The notes: generated by a model from the letters alone, not told the origin. Positions 1 through 11,615 are shown, counted from the first letter of the stretch. The stretch is DNA of 64,000 nt from Balaenoptera acutorostrata (GCF_949987535.1 NC_080066.1:94569600-94633599); one strand, 5' to 3'. Numbers and translations: made by a program.

Positions 1-727
1 CATGGCCGGCCGCCCTGTCCCTCTCCACTGCTCAAGGGCCATTTGTTCTTTCGAAAGAATCCCTTCCACTTTCGCTGGCCTGGGAAACGGAGGAATGGGA
101 TGGAGGAAATTAGCCCTAGGAAGGGGTGAGGGGTGGAGGAGGAAGTTGCCCGTATTTGTCCAATCGTGACTCAAAGATCAGTCAGATCTGTAAAAGAGAA
201 TTTGTAGCAAGACTCGGGCTAGTGACCGACTCTCTTCTGAGATCTAAAGTCTCTTACTTGGCCTTCACTATGGCCAAAAAGAGAGTCCTGCGTTAGCAGA
301 TGCATACTAAAAGCCCTGGTAATGCTTCTAGATGAAGTGATATCCAATAAGAGGCTTGAGCCAAAGTCTAATTGGCGGTCGGGTGAGTTAAATATACGCG
401 TGGATTGTCCCCAGCGTGATTTAAGCTGGCCACAGCCCCCATAACACTCCTAGTGTTTACTTTCAGAACAACCACTGACCCGTTTCCAAAACAGCTGTAC
501 CCACTGATGAGGGCTGCAGCAGCCACATCCCTGGAACTCCTTTCCTGCTGTATTTTTATATTTGCTTTGTGGTTGCTCAAAGCTCTTCCCACAGTTCCCC
601 TTATCTGCCCTTCCCTCTCCCAATCCCCCTCTCTAAACACATTCACATACCCACCTTCACCCGCAGAAGCCCTGTAATAATACTAGCTCCTCAGTGGAAA
701 GAAAAAGGAAAACAATTTCAGGCTTAC
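1..727 (-). other. STARD9: STARD9 intron 2 (partial)
   Basis: This is sequence downstream of the GTAAGC donor at the end of STARD9 exon 2. I see no further motor-domain exon and no recognisable repeat. The short open frames on either strand show no resemblance to a known protein. Confidence 0.6.
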
Positions 728-3700
728 CTTTAAATTCCTGATTTTTGCCACTTTGCCATCAACTTCCACAATAATTCTTCCCCCTTCTTTGGTCTCCCTA
801 GAAACAAAACACAACCCATATGAGAAGAAATATTGCTTCTTTAAGTTAATCAAGAAAAGAGGCACTTCCTTGGTGGCACAGTGGTTAAGAATCCACCTGC
901 CAATGCAGGGGACAAGGGTTTGAGCCCTGGTCTGGGAAGATCCCACGTGCCGCGTAGCAACTAAGCCCGTGCGCCACAACTACTGAGCGTGCGCTCTAGA
1001 GGCCGTGGGCCACAACTACTGAGCCCGTGGGCCAAAACTACTGAAGCCCGCGCGCCTAGAGCCCGTGCTCTGCAACAAGACAAGCCACCGCAATGAGAAG
1101 CCTGCGCACCACGACGAAGAGTAGGCCCCGCTCGCCGCAACTAGAGAGAGCCCACACACAGCAACGAAGACCCAACGCAGCCAAAAATAAATAAATAAAT
1201 AAATACATTTATTTTAAAAAAAAAAAGAAAGAAAAGAGCAGCTGAGAACAGCGCTATTGGGACAAAGTGTTTCCCTATTGCTGTCTCCATAACTGGGGTG
1301 CCCATCTCCATAAATGGCTATCAGCATCATATCAAGCTGTCCCCTAGTTGGCACTCTTCCCTGGATTATTAGAATTTGGCTTGGGAACAGTGAAGAGTCA
1401 CCGTTGTTGGGCACCCTCTATGTGCCAAGCACTGTATTAAGTAGAGTATGTACTATACTTCATCTTATGCAATCCTCTTAACACACCCTCCTGACATAGC
1501 TTCCTAAAATATCTTCATTTTTTTCAGAATGAAGACTAAGGTTGAGAGAAATTATGTAACTTGTCCAAGGTCACACAGCTAGCAGTGGCAGAGCTGAAAT
1601 TTCAACCCAGATCTATCTAACCACAAAGCCATATGACTTAGAAATCAGGCTTGGAAACCATGGAGAATATCCTCTGCTCAGCACACAGCATGGCATCACT
1701 TCTCATTTTCTCTGATATTCTGAGCACAGAAAATAACGAAAAAGGTTTTGGAGTCCTCTCTGTTGAGACCTGAGAACATGCTTCCCAAATCCTTTCCTTA
1801 TGTCTTCCTAAATCAGAATGAGAGCAAAGATCCTTAAGAATCTTCCTAAACTGCAGTTCTGTAGTAACACTGCTAACAACTACCCAACCCCTAAATTCAC
1901 TTTAAGGGGCTTAATCCATATGATCCACATACCTTAAGGCCAAAATGAATGGAATACACTCCATTCTAGATATGAAATCCTTTTTCACAGCATAAAGAAC
2001 TTAGCTAAAGTGCTTAAGGTCAGAATGTTAATAGATGAGAGTTAACTCATTGGCACTTTTTCTACTACAAAGAAAGTTATCAATTAAATTACTCCTGGCC
2101 TGAGACCTGAAAGTTGAGCAAATATATTCAGTCTCATTTTTATCTTTCCGCAGGGTTTCCAGGATGTGACCTTGAGGATTTGGGGGCTGGGGTCGGGGGC
2201 AAGGGGTGCACAGTGAGACAGGAGTCTTTACATTTAAGATTACTTTTTTAAACCTGTCAGTGTGTTTGGGATAAAGCCCTGGATAAAAAATTTCCCTCTC
2301 CCAGGTGATGACATTTCTGTTACTTAAATTTCCTCAAGGCCCTGATGCTCTTTCTTTCACATTTCATACAAGACAGTACTTAAGGCAGCAGGGATATCCT
2401 TTGTCCCCCAGGATCATAAAACTACACCTCCTACCCCCAGCCCTCAGCTCTCCCAAAGAAAATATTTCATCTTTGGTGGTAAGATAATTTTTTTTCCTTT
2501 CTGCATTTAAAAATAGGTTTTATTCTCCCTCCACCCATTATAAAATACACAGGTTATGGTAAATTTGGACAATAAAGAAAATGAGGGGGAAAATATGCAA
2601 TAACGTTTGCAAATCTATTTAATTTTTTAAAGTAAGCCCTTTTTTGAGGATTTATCTAGGACTTTTTAGCATAAAGCAGCCGAAAGAAAAAAGGGTCTTG
2701 AACTTGACCTCTTGACATAAAGATATGACACTAAAGGTGGGTGAGATGCTGCCCCTCCCCTGCCTGGACCACTGCCATTGGTAATCTAGTGGTTCCAAAA
2801 TATTCTAAAACAAAATGAGGACAAATTAAAGTTGAGCAGAAGAGAAAGAAAGGGCACCAACCTCAACTGGGCAGCGGACTGCACAGAGCTCAAAGGAAGT
2901 CTACTGATGCCTCTGGGTCCTGAATTCTACCAACAGGCATTCATTCCTTAGGGTTAAAGATTTTGCACAGGAATAAATCCTCCGTTACACGTTTACTCCT
3001 AGGACAGTGTTTCTCAAAGCGTGGTCCACAGGTTACCTTCATCAGAATTATGGGAGAAGGTGGGGCTAGTTAATTGGAACTCCTGTTAACAACTTGCAGT
3101 ATAACAAGCTTCCCAGGTGGACTGTATGTCTCCTATAATTTGAGAATCACTGCCCTAGAGGAGAAAATAACCCAGCCATTTCCACTGATCTATTCATTTG
3201 TAAAACTTAAAAAAAAAAAAAAAAAAGACAGCTAAGAAGAGGGAGGAATAAAAGCAGCTGTTAAAAATTATATAGCTAGCACTTCACTGAACACTTAAAA
3301 TGAGCCAGGCTCTGTTCTAAGTATTTTTAATATACCCTTTCATTTGATCTTCACAAGAAAACCCATTAAAGAAGTTACACTATTTCACGGATTTAAAAAG
3401 AAGAGCACAGAAAGGGAATATAGTGCATGAAAAGTAACTTTTGCCAGGGCAGTGGCTAGTGTTCCAGAGCCTACAGTATTGGCAGAAGAAAACATGTTCT
3501 CTCAATGATGGATGATTTGGGACAAACAAGGGGCAGCATCTTATAATGAGACATGGATTTTCTGATTATGCGAAACAACTGTGAGGTAGAAGGGAGGGCA
3601 CCAAAGCCATTTCCCATATTATCATTTTACTGATGGTCTACTCTAGTCCTACTGAGCAAACAGGCATCTGAGAAAGAAGTCCAACTTTTCTGTTATCTCA

Positions 3701-5290
3701 GGAAGGAGCGGCTTGCTCTGGTGAAAGGAATCTCGGCTCTTACCTACTTTTAGATCTTAAACAAGACCATTTTCTCATCTGGAAAAATTAAAAATGGAAG
3801 CTTGACCTCTAAGATTTCTTGCCAAGTATCACATAAGATCCAATGACTTTGTTAACTGAGTCTGCGCCTCCCAAATAGTTCCAATATGTGCCTTCAGGTC
3901 CCAAACCACATTCTGCCAGCTTTATCTCCTACCACTCATCTCCCTCCACACACCCTGTCCTCAAACAGCTGAAACTTTTCTGTTTCCTAACAGCCCAAGT
4001 CCTTCGCTCTCAGTGTTCTCACACAGAGGGCTCTTTACACCTTCTCCACCTGTCAGCAGACTCTAGCAGCTGTTTTAAAAGCATTTGGGTTCAAGCACCA
4101 ACCCTTCTGTGAAGCCTTCCCTGACTTTCCAAACCTATGAGTGGAAAATCAGTCAGAAGGGAAATAAATTATGCGGCTGGACCCTGCATGCCTCAACAGC
4201 TGAGAAGTGCAGGATCAGATTCACGCGTGAGGAAATGGGCACTGACTACGTTGAGGGAAGGGGTTAAAATGACTTCCCCTTCTTCCCAGTTCTGCTGTCG
4301 AGCACCGAATGAAACCACCATCTCTCTGCGCCTCCGTTTCCCTCTCATACCTTACAATCTGCTTTCCTCCACATCTTCACAGAGAAACCCATGTACACTC
4401 AGGGACGCACACAATTCTGCCCCATTCCTCACAGGTACGCCAGAGCCACCAAGAAGAGACAGGAGACCGCCCGATCCCTCTCCCCCGCGTGGAGATACTT
4501 TCCCAGCCCTTCTCGGTGTACCCAGGGAGAAAGGCCCACACCATGCATCAAGAAAGAAAAACAAATACCGTATGCTAACACATATATATGGAATTAAAAA
4601 AAAAAAAAAAGGTTCTTAAGAATCTACGGGCAGGACAGGAATAAAGACGCAGATGTAGAGAATGAACTTGATGCGGGGAGGGGGAAGGGTAAGCTGGGAC
4701 GAAGTGAGAGAGTGGCATGGACATATATACACTACCAAAGATAGCTAATGGGAAGCAGCTGCATAGCACAGGGAGAGCAGCTCGGTGCTTTGTGACCACC
4801 TAGAGGGGTGGGATAGGGAGGGTGGGAGGGAGACGCAAGAAGGAGGGGATATGGGGATATATGTATGCGTATAGCTGATTCACTTTGTTATAAAGCAGAA
4901 ACTAACACACCATTGTAAAGCAATTACACTCCAATAAAGATGTTTAAAAAAAAAAAAAAGACTTGAGCCGCGGCCCCTCAAAACTCCTGCTGGCAGGACT
5001 CCAGGGACACAGGGTAGGCCAACCTGAGGCCATCCACTAACCGCTACCCGCCAGGGCACTAATCGAAAACCCAACCCGAGCGAGGCTCTGTCCCGCCAGG
5101 CTTTTACAGTTTCCGGACGCTGGACCCTTGGGCCACTTTGTGTCTGATTTCTCCGCGCCAGAATCACTGGAGGGAGAGGCGAGGACCTCACCCTCCTCTC
5201 AGCTCGTTTGACGCCTCAGGCGACCCCTCCTGCCTAGACTCACCTCTTGCTGAGGGGCCGGACTCTCACGGCCACCCGCACATTGGCCAT
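728..5290 (-). CDS. STARD9: STARD9, coding exons 1-2 (5' part only)
   Basis: STARD9 (KIF16A) is a very large kinesin-3-like motor with a C-terminal START lipid-binding domain that acts at the centrosome and pericentriolar material in mitosis. Only the start of the motor domain is here. Exon 1 coding part is 5244-5290 (47 bp, ATG at 5290-5288), reading MANVRVAVRVRPLSK, the first beta strand of a kinesin head with its VRVRP motif, followed by a GTGAGT donor. Exon 2 is 728-797 (70 bp, CTAG acceptor, GTAAGC donor) and reads ETKEGGRIIVEVDG then KVAKIRNLK. A split Arg codon joins the two exons in frame, and the peptide matches human STARD9 as I recall it almost residue for residue. The next exon, which should carry the rest of the motor, is not seen in 1-727, so the gene runs off the left edge. 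The intron between the two exons is 4.4 kb. Identification is very firm. Confidence 0.95.
862..1228 (+). repeat. CHR-type tRNA-Glu SINE with 10 bp target-site duplication
   Basis: The element starts 'cacttccttggtggcacag' and runs through the 'gggtttgagccctggtctggg' B-box region into a (TAAA)n/poly(A) tail. It is flanked by perfect AAGAAAAGAG direct repeats at 852-861 and 1229-1238. It lies in STARD9 intron 1, 64 bp upstream of the exon 2 acceptor and antisense to the gene. Confidence 0.93.
1405..1625 (-). repeat. MIR element
   Basis: The plus strand carries 'ttgtccaaggtcacacagct' and 'agcagtggcagagctgaaat', the reverse complement of the conserved MIR core. The left part resembles the MIR 3' portion ('tgtgccaagcactgta'). 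It is an ancient tRNA-derived mammalian SINE with degraded ends. Confidence 0.75.
3005..3152 (+). mobile_element. Non-autonomous hAT transposon (MER5-like)
   Basis: The left end 'cagtgtttctcaaagcgtgg' and right end 'tttgagaatcactg' are the terminal inverted repeats of the MER5/Charlie family. Flanking 8-mers share CCTAG, as expected for an 8 bp hAT target duplication. No transposase is encoded. Confidence 0.75.
3270..3420 (-). repeat. MIR-like fragment
   Basis: The stretch 'gagccaggctctgttctaag', followed by a 'tttgatcttcacaa' motif, matches the 3' half of MIR elements in reverse orientation. It is strongly diverged. Confidence 0.5.
4563..4960 (+). mobile_element. L1 3' end, 5'-truncated
   Basis: This is the 3' untranslated region of a cetartiodactyl L1. 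It begins near 'ataccgtatgctaacacata', continues through 'gggaagcagctgcatagcac', and ends with an AATAAA-containing 'ccaataaagatgtttaaaaa' and a poly(A) tail. No ORF2 sequence remains. It lies within STARD9 intron 1 on the opposite strand to the gene. Confidence 0.85.
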
Positions 5291-5720
5291 CCCTCGGGCC
5301 AAGGCTCAAGTCCCGCAGGTCGGCCCAGCAGCAGCATCCCCAACGCCAGCCAGAAGCCAAGCCCCAGCCCAGCCCAGCCCCAGCCCCGCCTGCCCCACGC
5401 GCCTCACGGGACAACCCCGCCCATATGCGGGCGGATGCCCGGCCGCGGCGATGCCTGCCGAACCTCAGCCAATCCTGAGCTCGGTGGACGGGAGGACGCC
5501 CGGGCCGCCCCGCCTCGCTCCTCCCACGCGCCTCACGGGACGGCCCCGCCCACGAGGGCGCCGGCTGCCGGACCCAGGCGGTGCTTGCGGAGCCTGGACC
5601 AATCCTGTCGGGGTCGGGAGGGCGCAGATCCTGGCTGGTTGGGGCCGGCTCCCGCCTACTAGGAACTAGCTTTTGTTCTCCCACCGTGCGACAGTGGTAT
5701 AAAGTCGAGAAAATCCGTTA
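5291..5720 (-). promoter_or_regulatory. STARD9: STARD9 CpG-rich promoter and 5' UTR
   Basis: This is a very GC- and CpG-rich block directly upstream of the STARD9 start codon. It holds at least two GC boxes (ccccgccc near 5415 and 5544) and two CCAAT motifs (5469-5473 and 5599-5603, read on the plus strand). The two copies lie in a 129 bp tandem duplication (5394-5522 and 5523-5651). The transcription start cannot be placed from sequence alone. A TATA-like 'gtataaag' near 5697 is on the plus strand and so probably does not serve STARD9. Confidence 0.75.
5394..5651. repeat. 129 bp tandem duplication in STARD9 promoter
   Basis: Both units start with the identical 18-mer cccacgcgcctcacggga (5394-5411 and 5523-5540). 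They then share, in the same order, a GC box, a CCAAT sequence (caatcctg at 5470 and 5600) and a 'ggg(a)cgggagg.cgc' end. The middles have diverged, so the duplication is not recent. Confidence 0.8.
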
Positions 5721-6339
5721 AGTTTAGGTAGTTTACAGACTACAAAGTAATTTGCTAAATACTTTTATTCGCTGCGTTCGCCTGAGCTGTCAATTCTGTG
5801 GTTAAATTTTAGGGACAGAAATGAAATGGGGAACACCGATGTTTTTGCAGTTCCCTGCAAAGGGTATCGCCTTTCTTTGAAGAGGCACGGGAGTTGAAGG
5901 AGTTTAGAGTGCTCGCTGGCGAGCTTCTCTTGATCATGCTGGAAACTCATAGCCAACCTGACAGAGTTCGTGATCGTGGCGGGGAAACTATCGGACCGAA
6001 CTGGTTCATTAATTCATCCAAGAAATAGCTACTTGGGGTGTGCTCAGAGCAGGTGGCCTGAAGAAATGGCTCCTGTGTTTACAACACACCCGACAGGAAT
6101 CTGGGTTCATTGTGAGAAGGGGCACAAAGCTTGTGGCCTTCCTATGAGCAAATACCCAACACGTGTTCCCCTGCACCTCCACGTGGCTGCTGGGCAGGAC
6201 CAGTGCCACAGGGCTCAGTATTGGAAGGAAAGCTACGGTATTTAGTGGGGGAGTTTGCCACCTAGAGCCTGTCCGGTCCACGCGTGGGTGGGCCATGAGT
6301 AGTCTTACAGACATAAAGGCTTTGAACCTCTCTTTTCAA

Positions 6340-6655
6340 GGAAAAAATAATAGATTCCAACTATATGCCATTCTGGAAAAGGCAAAACTATGGAGACAAT
6401 AAAAAGATCAATGGTTGCCAGGAATTTGGGGGTGAGGAGAGATGAATACACAGAGTACAGGACAGAAGTTTTTATAAGCGGTGAAAATACTTTGTATGAC
6501 ATAATAATTTTATGTCACCATACTTTTGTCCAAACCGTAGAACGTGCAACACTATTCATTTCATTAAAGTGAACCCTAAGATGAACTGGGGACTTTGGTG
6601 ATTATGATGTGTCAGTGAAGTTCATCCTTGGTTTAAAAAAAAAAAAAACTCAGAG
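6340..6655 (+). mobile_element. Old L1 (L1M-type) 3' end
   Basis: Phrases such as 'gatcaatggttgccaggaat', 'tttgtatgacataataattt' and 'gtgaaccctaagatgaactg' followed by an A-run are typical of the 3' end of old mammalian L1s. No intact coding sequence is present. Confidence 0.65.
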
Positions 6656-6829
6656 TAGACGCTTTTGGCAAAACTTTTGTTTCACTTTTATATATGTATA
6701 CATATTATATATGTGTGTGTGTTTGTTGGATTGTGATGTAAAATGTACCTTTTAGATCAAAAAAGTTTGCAGGCCACTGTAGTTATACTGGCAAATAAAA
6801 GCACAAATTAATCTAAAAAAAAAAAATAG

Positions 6830-7790
6830 CTACTGAGTACCTACCAAGAGTCAAGGGCTGTTCTAAGGCCCTGAGAATACAGTCCTAGCCTTCATGGAAA
6901 TTAGAATCCACAGGGAAGGGAAGAGAGAATAAATACATGAATATATAATATGTTGAAATGTGCTAAATGCAATTTTTTGGAAAAAGAACGGTAAGGAGAT
7001 TCAGTAATGATCTCTGTGTGTATGTAGGGGGAAAGGTGTTACTTTGTATAGGATCTTCAGGAAGGGCATCATTGATAAGGTGTCATGACTAGGTTTGAAT
7101 GAACTGTGGGGCGGGGAGTGACTTGCAAGTATTCATTTACGTATTTAACAAATATTTCCTAAGTAATCACCTATTATGACCAGGGACATAGCAGTGAAGA
7201 AAACAGGCAAACCTCTGACCTCATGCAGCTTGGTGAGAGGAACTTAAAATAAGTAAGACAAATTAAGTAAAACGTATATCAGATTAGCTAAGGAGTGAAA
7301 ATAAAGCAGGAAAAGGGATGGGAAGTGAGTAAAGGAGAGTTTTGAAACTGTAGATAACATGCCCAGGGAAGACCTCCTTGAGAATGTGACCCTTGAGAAA
7401 AATCTGAAGGTTGTAAAAGAGTCATGCTGTTAGGTAAAAGGACAATTTCAGACACAGGGAACAGCCCAATGTAAAGGCCCTGAACTTGGAGAAAGCCTGG
7501 AATGTTAGAGGAACAACAGGAAAGCCAGTGGAGGTAGCATGGAATGATAGAGGGGGAGAGTCATAGAGGTAGCATGGGACCATGGTAAAGCCTTTGGATT
7601 TTATTCTAGGTGAGCTGGAAAGCCATTGGAAAGTGTTAAGGAGAAAAGTAAAATCATATGATGTACATATTTCAAATGATTACTCTGGCCACTGTTTTGA
7701 GATTATTCTGAGGAGTGGGGAAGGATGGAAGCCCAAGAGGGATCAGTCAGGAGGCTATTTTAGTATCCCAGTGGCAGTAATAGAGTCACG
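6830..7790 (+). repeat. Ancient interspersed repeat, family not named
   Basis: The region reads like two overlapping degraded copies of a widespread mammalian repeat: 'ttctaaggccctgagaatac', 'catagcagtgaagaaaacag', 'cagggaacagcccaatgtaa' and 'tactctggccactgttttga' appear in the order found in old LINE-derived elements. I cannot assign the family with confidence. Confidence 0.45.
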
Positions 7791-7959
7791 GTGAGCCTTT
7801 GATTTGTGTGTACAACAGTAGTTTACCTATCCAGTCTCCTCTCTCATCTATTTGAAAGGACCCACCCCTAGAGTATTGGGACAGCTGGTTTACAATTCAA
7901 ATTTGCCTGGAACCCTAGGCTTCTGAATGGCTTCTCTACTCACTGTGCTTTGCAGTGGA

Positions 7960-8189
7960 AAGAATGGCTGTATTAGGGAAAACAGTATGAAAGTTCCTCA
8001 AAAAATTAAAAACAGAGCTACCTATGATCCAGCAATCTCACTTCTGGGTATATATTCAAAGGAAATGAAATCACTATCCCCAAAATATATCTGCATCCCC
8101 ATGTTCATTGCAACATTATTTATGATTAGCCAAGATGCGGAAACAAACAACTTGTGTCCATCGAAGGATGAATGGAAAATTTGAGATAG

Positions 8190-8221
<32 letters not shown>

Positions 8222-8735
8222 CTCAAATTGTATGCATATATATACACATACAGTGGAATATTACTCATCCTTTAAAAAAAGAAGGAAATCCTGCTATGAT
8301 AACATAGATGAGCATTATGCTAAGTTAAATACTTCAGACAGAAATATCCTGTATGATCTCACTTGTATAAGTATCTAAAAAAGACAAACTCACAGAAACA
8401 GAGAGTAGATTGGTGGTTGCCAGGGCTGGGGTTGGGGAAAATGAGATGTTGGTCAAAGGGTACAAGCTTCCAGATGTAAGATAAATAAGTTCTGGGGATC
8501 TAATGTGCAGCAGGGTGACAATAGTTAACAATGCTGTATTGTACACTCGAAAATTGCCAAGAGAATAAATCTTAAATGTTCTCACCACCACTACCATCAC
8601 CAAAAAAATTGTAATTATGTGAGGTGAAGGATATAGTAACCAATATTAATGTTTCACAATATATACATGTATGAAATAATCATGTATAATTTAAACTTCC
8701 ACAATGTTATATGTTAATTATATCTCAATAAAGCC
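7960..8735 (+). mobile_element. L1 fragment: end of ORF2 plus 3' UTR
   Basis: 'gagctacctatgatccagca' and 'atgttcattgcaacattatt' are the conserved C-terminal ORF2 region of L1. They are followed by a 3' UTR with 'ggtggttgccagggctgggg' and an end 'tatctcaataaagc'. The reading frame is broken, and a (TA)n tract (8187-8216) interrupts it. Confidence 0.8.
8187..8216. repeat. (TA)n microsatellite
   Basis: A run of about 30 bp of alternating T and A lies inside the L1 fragment. Confidence 0.9.
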
Positions 8736-8783
8736 GGGGGGGGGGTGTGGATGGAAAGTATTGCTGCATTAATATATTTCTAT

Positions 8784-8882
8784 CTTGGGAATTCCCTGGC
8801 GGTCCAGTGATTAGGACTCCGTGCTTTCACCCTGGTCAGGGAACTAAGATCCTGCAAGCCACGTGGTACAGCCAAATATATA
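8784..8882 (+). repeat. Short CHR-type SINE (tRNA-like head)
   Basis: The element has only the tRNA-Glu-like head: 'ttccctggcggtccagtgat' followed by 'cctggtcagggaac' and a short tail. It is flanked by ATATTTCTAT direct repeats on both sides. Confidence 0.85.
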
Positions 8883-8999
8883 CATATTTCTATATTCAGG
8901 TTGGAGAAGTCAGCATAACAATATTCTATATTTTTAGTTATATCACTCATAAGTATTTCAATATGTGTCTTTGAAAGATGAGGACTACCTTTTTTTTTT

Positions 9000-9298
9000 T
9001 TTTAATTTTTTTTTTTTAATTTATTTATTTATTTATGGCTGTGTTGGGTCTTCGTTTCTGTGCGAGGGCTTTCTCCAGTTGTGGCAAGTGGGGGCCACTC
9101 TTCATCGCGGTGCGCAGGCCTCTCACTATCACGGCCTCTCTTGTTGTGGAGCACAGGCTCCAGACGCGCAGGCTCAGTAATTGTGGCTCACGGGCCCAGT
9201 TGCTCCGCGGCATGTGGGATCTTCCCAGACCAGGGCTCGAACCTGTGTGCCCTGCATTAGCAGGCAGATTCTCAACCACTGCGCCACCAGGGAAGCCC
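9000..9298 (-). repeat. CHR-type SINE, full length
   Basis: This is the reverse complement of the 'ggcttccctggtggcgcag' family, with its tail as (TTTA)n at the left. AGGACTACC plus T-runs flank it at about 8981 and 9299, a clear target-site duplication. Confidence 0.93.
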
Positions 9299-9309
9299 AG
9301 GACTACCTT

Positions 9310-9770
9310 TTTAACATAACCATAATACCATTATCACAACCAAAGACATTAGTTTAACACCATCAAATACTCAGCATTCAAATTTCCCTGATTTTCTCAT
9401 AAGTTTTTTTAACAGTCTCTTTGTTTGAATCAGGATCCAAATACAGTTTGATTGATATGTTTTTTAATCTTTTATTCAGTAGCTTCCTTGTCCCTCTCCT
9501 TTTTCCCTGCTGGCATTTATTTGTTTAAGAAACCAGGCAGTTTTCCGGTATATTTCCCACAGACTAGTTCTGCAAATTAATCCCTATGGTGATATTTAAA
9601 TGTTTTTCTGTCCTCTGTATTTTCTGTAACTTGGTAGTTCAATCTAGAGCCTTGATCAAATCAGTCGGCACCTGTCTTTCTTTTTGTGTTATTTGCAGTC
9701 ACTAATGAGCATCCTCTGAGTTAATTAGATCATCACTTCAATAAGAGCTTAAAGGTTCTGGACCCAATTT
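9310..9770. mobile_element. Diverged old L1-like sequence
   Basis: Phrases like 'cagtagcttccttgtccctc' and 'aagaaaccaggcagttttcc' resemble degraded old L1 3' regions. Orientation and family are uncertain. Confidence 0.35.
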
Positions 9771-10680
9771 CCAACATGGGGCTGAGGGGCGGTCCCCACA
9801 ACACCAAGCAATTCTCTAACACCAGCTGGGTGTCCTACAATTCAATTCTGACACTATCTACTCAGAGACAGCATCAGATTCCACAGGTTGAGTTCAGCCC
9901 CACAAGATTGCTCTCCACTTCTGACCTCAATCGTAAGCCCATGTTGTTACCTCTTCTTCTGACCCACCGGCTATAGACTAGAGATTCTGACTGTCTCTTC
10001 CCTGGGCACGATTAATTTGCTAGAGCAGACTTCAGATCCCAGTCGAAAATCCAGGTTGTTACTTTTATTGATACTTCTGACCTTACTGGCTATAAAATCA
10101 GAGGTTCCCACAACCCCCTTCTTGGATTTGACTTATTTGCTAGAGCAGCTCACAGAACTCAGGAAACCCATTTACTCACGAGATTACCAGCTTGCTACAG
10201 AGGCTATTAAGGGATATAAATTGACAGCTGGTTGAAGAGATACATAAGGCGAGGTCCTGAACAAAAGAGCTTCTGTCCTTGTGGAGTTTGGGGCCCTGAA
10301 CGTGACACATAGAAGTGTTCTGGTCCCCCAACCTGGAAGCTCTCTGAACACCATCCTTCTGGGGTTTTATGAAGGCTTCATTACATAGGCATGGATGATT
10401 AAATCATAGGCCATTGCTGATTGTTTAAACCTCCAGCCCCAGGAGGATTGTTTAAACCTCCAGGATTGGAACTAAAAGTTCCAATCCTCTAATTATATGG
10501 TAGCTTCTCCTGGCGACCAGGCCCCAACCCTCAGTGGGGTCAAAAAGTCACCTCATTAACATAACAAGAGACACCTTTACCAGACTCATCATTTAGGAAA
10601 TCCCAAGGGTTTTAGGAGCTCTGTGCCAAAAATGAGACAAAGACCAAATATATATTTCTTACTATAAATCACAATATCAC
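9770..10680. repeat. Old LTR-like repeat
   Basis: The region contains 'gctagagcagctcacagaac', 'ggttttatgaaggcttcatt', 'aggggttttaggagctc'-like text ('gggttttaggagctctgtgc') and 'agaccaaatatatatttctt', the pattern of an ancient mammalian LTR-type repeat that I cannot name securely. A related but more diverged piece lies at 21215-21780. No coding potential is seen. Confidence 0.45.
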
Positions 10681-10950
10681 AAGGTTGCAAAGTGATAAAC
10701 TCCAATTTTATCCTTTTTTCATTTATGTGTTGACATACTTATAAAGAGCTACTTTTCTTCATCAACTGAGGGGCAGGTAGCATAGTAAAGGCAGGACAAA
10801 TGATTGTTTCAATTACTAGTTTTCAAAATAAGTTGGTTCCCTAGCACTTTCCAAAGGTGGATAATGAGCTGTTGTTTTTTTAAATATTATTATAAACTCA
10901 TGAATTTAAGCATATTTTGTTTGCTTCAGCCTACTGCAGTTACTATTCTT

Positions 10951-11087
10951 TTCTTTTTTATTTTTGATTTGGCTGTGCCGGATCTTAGTTGCGGCATGCG
11001 GGATCTAGTTCTCTAACCAGGGATTGAACCTGGACCCCCTGCATGGGAGCGTGGAGTCTTAACCACTGGACCACCAGGGAAGTCCCC
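10951..11087 (-). repeat. Short CHR-type SINE
   Basis: This is the reverse complement of the short SINE form ending 'ccaccagggaagtcc'. It is flanked by imperfect 15 bp repeats, GCAGTTACTATTCTT and GCAGTTTCTATTCTT. Confidence 0.9.
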
Positions 11088-11315
11088 GCAGTTTCTATTC
11101 TTGATAGCCAAAATCATCCCAACTTTGGCCAGTGGGAGCCTCACTGACTTTTGACTCAGCTCCAGTAATCTTTGCTAGCTTCCTTTATTTCTGACGTGAT
11201 AAGATGTTCCAGGTGCCTCTTGAACATGTTCCAAGTGTGCTATCAGCCTTTTCTTCAAGGATTTCTGGTTCCTTTTAGGTCTCTATTTTATTTTATTTTT
11301 AATTAAAAATATTTA

Positions 11316-11615
11316 GGGCTTCCCTGGTGGTGCAGTGGTTGGGAGTTTGCCTGCCGGTGCAGGGGACACGGGTTCGATCCCTGGTCTGGGAGGATCCCAC
11401 ATGCCGCGGAGCAACTGGGCCCGTGAGCCACAATTGCTGAGCCTGCGCGTCTGGAGCCTGTGCTCCGCAACAAGAGAGGCCGCGATGGTGAGAGGCCCGC
11501 GCACTACGATGAATAGTGGCCCCCGCTTGCCACAGCTAGAGAGAAGGCCCTCGCAAAGAAGCGAAGACCCAACACAGCCATAAATAAATAAATAAATAAA
11601 TAAAAATTTAAAAAA
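11316..11615 (+). repeat. CHR-type SINE, full length
   Basis: The element begins 'gggcttccctggtggtgcag', carries the 'ggttcgatccctggtctggg' B box, and ends in (TAAA)n. Confidence 0.92.

Larger units (their letters stand above)
798..5243 (-). other. STARD9: STARD9 intron 1
   Basis: The intron between STARD9 exons 1 and 2 holds a CHR-type SINE (862-1228), MIR-like fragments (about 1405-1625 and 3270-3420), a hAT-type MITE (3005-3152) and a 5'-truncated L1 3' end (about 4563-4960). The rest, including 1630-3000 and 3430-4560, is ordinary non-coding DNA in which I recognise nothing. Confidence 0.7.

Noticed and set aside
4137..4619. 160-codon frame in STARD9 intron 1
   Set aside because: It runs into the L1 3' end poly(A), is low complexity, and matches nothing I know.
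5138..5684. Several overlapping frames of 140-174 codons on both strands
   Set aside because: They fall in the STARD9 CpG island and 5' UTR, where GC-rich DNA lacks stops by chance. The products are Pro/Ala/Arg/Gly rich with no homology I can see.
5690..5705. TATA-like gtataaag on the plus strand near the STARD9 CpG island
   Set aside because: It faces away from STARD9 and no plus-strand gene or exon follows it. It is not enough to claim a divergent transcript.
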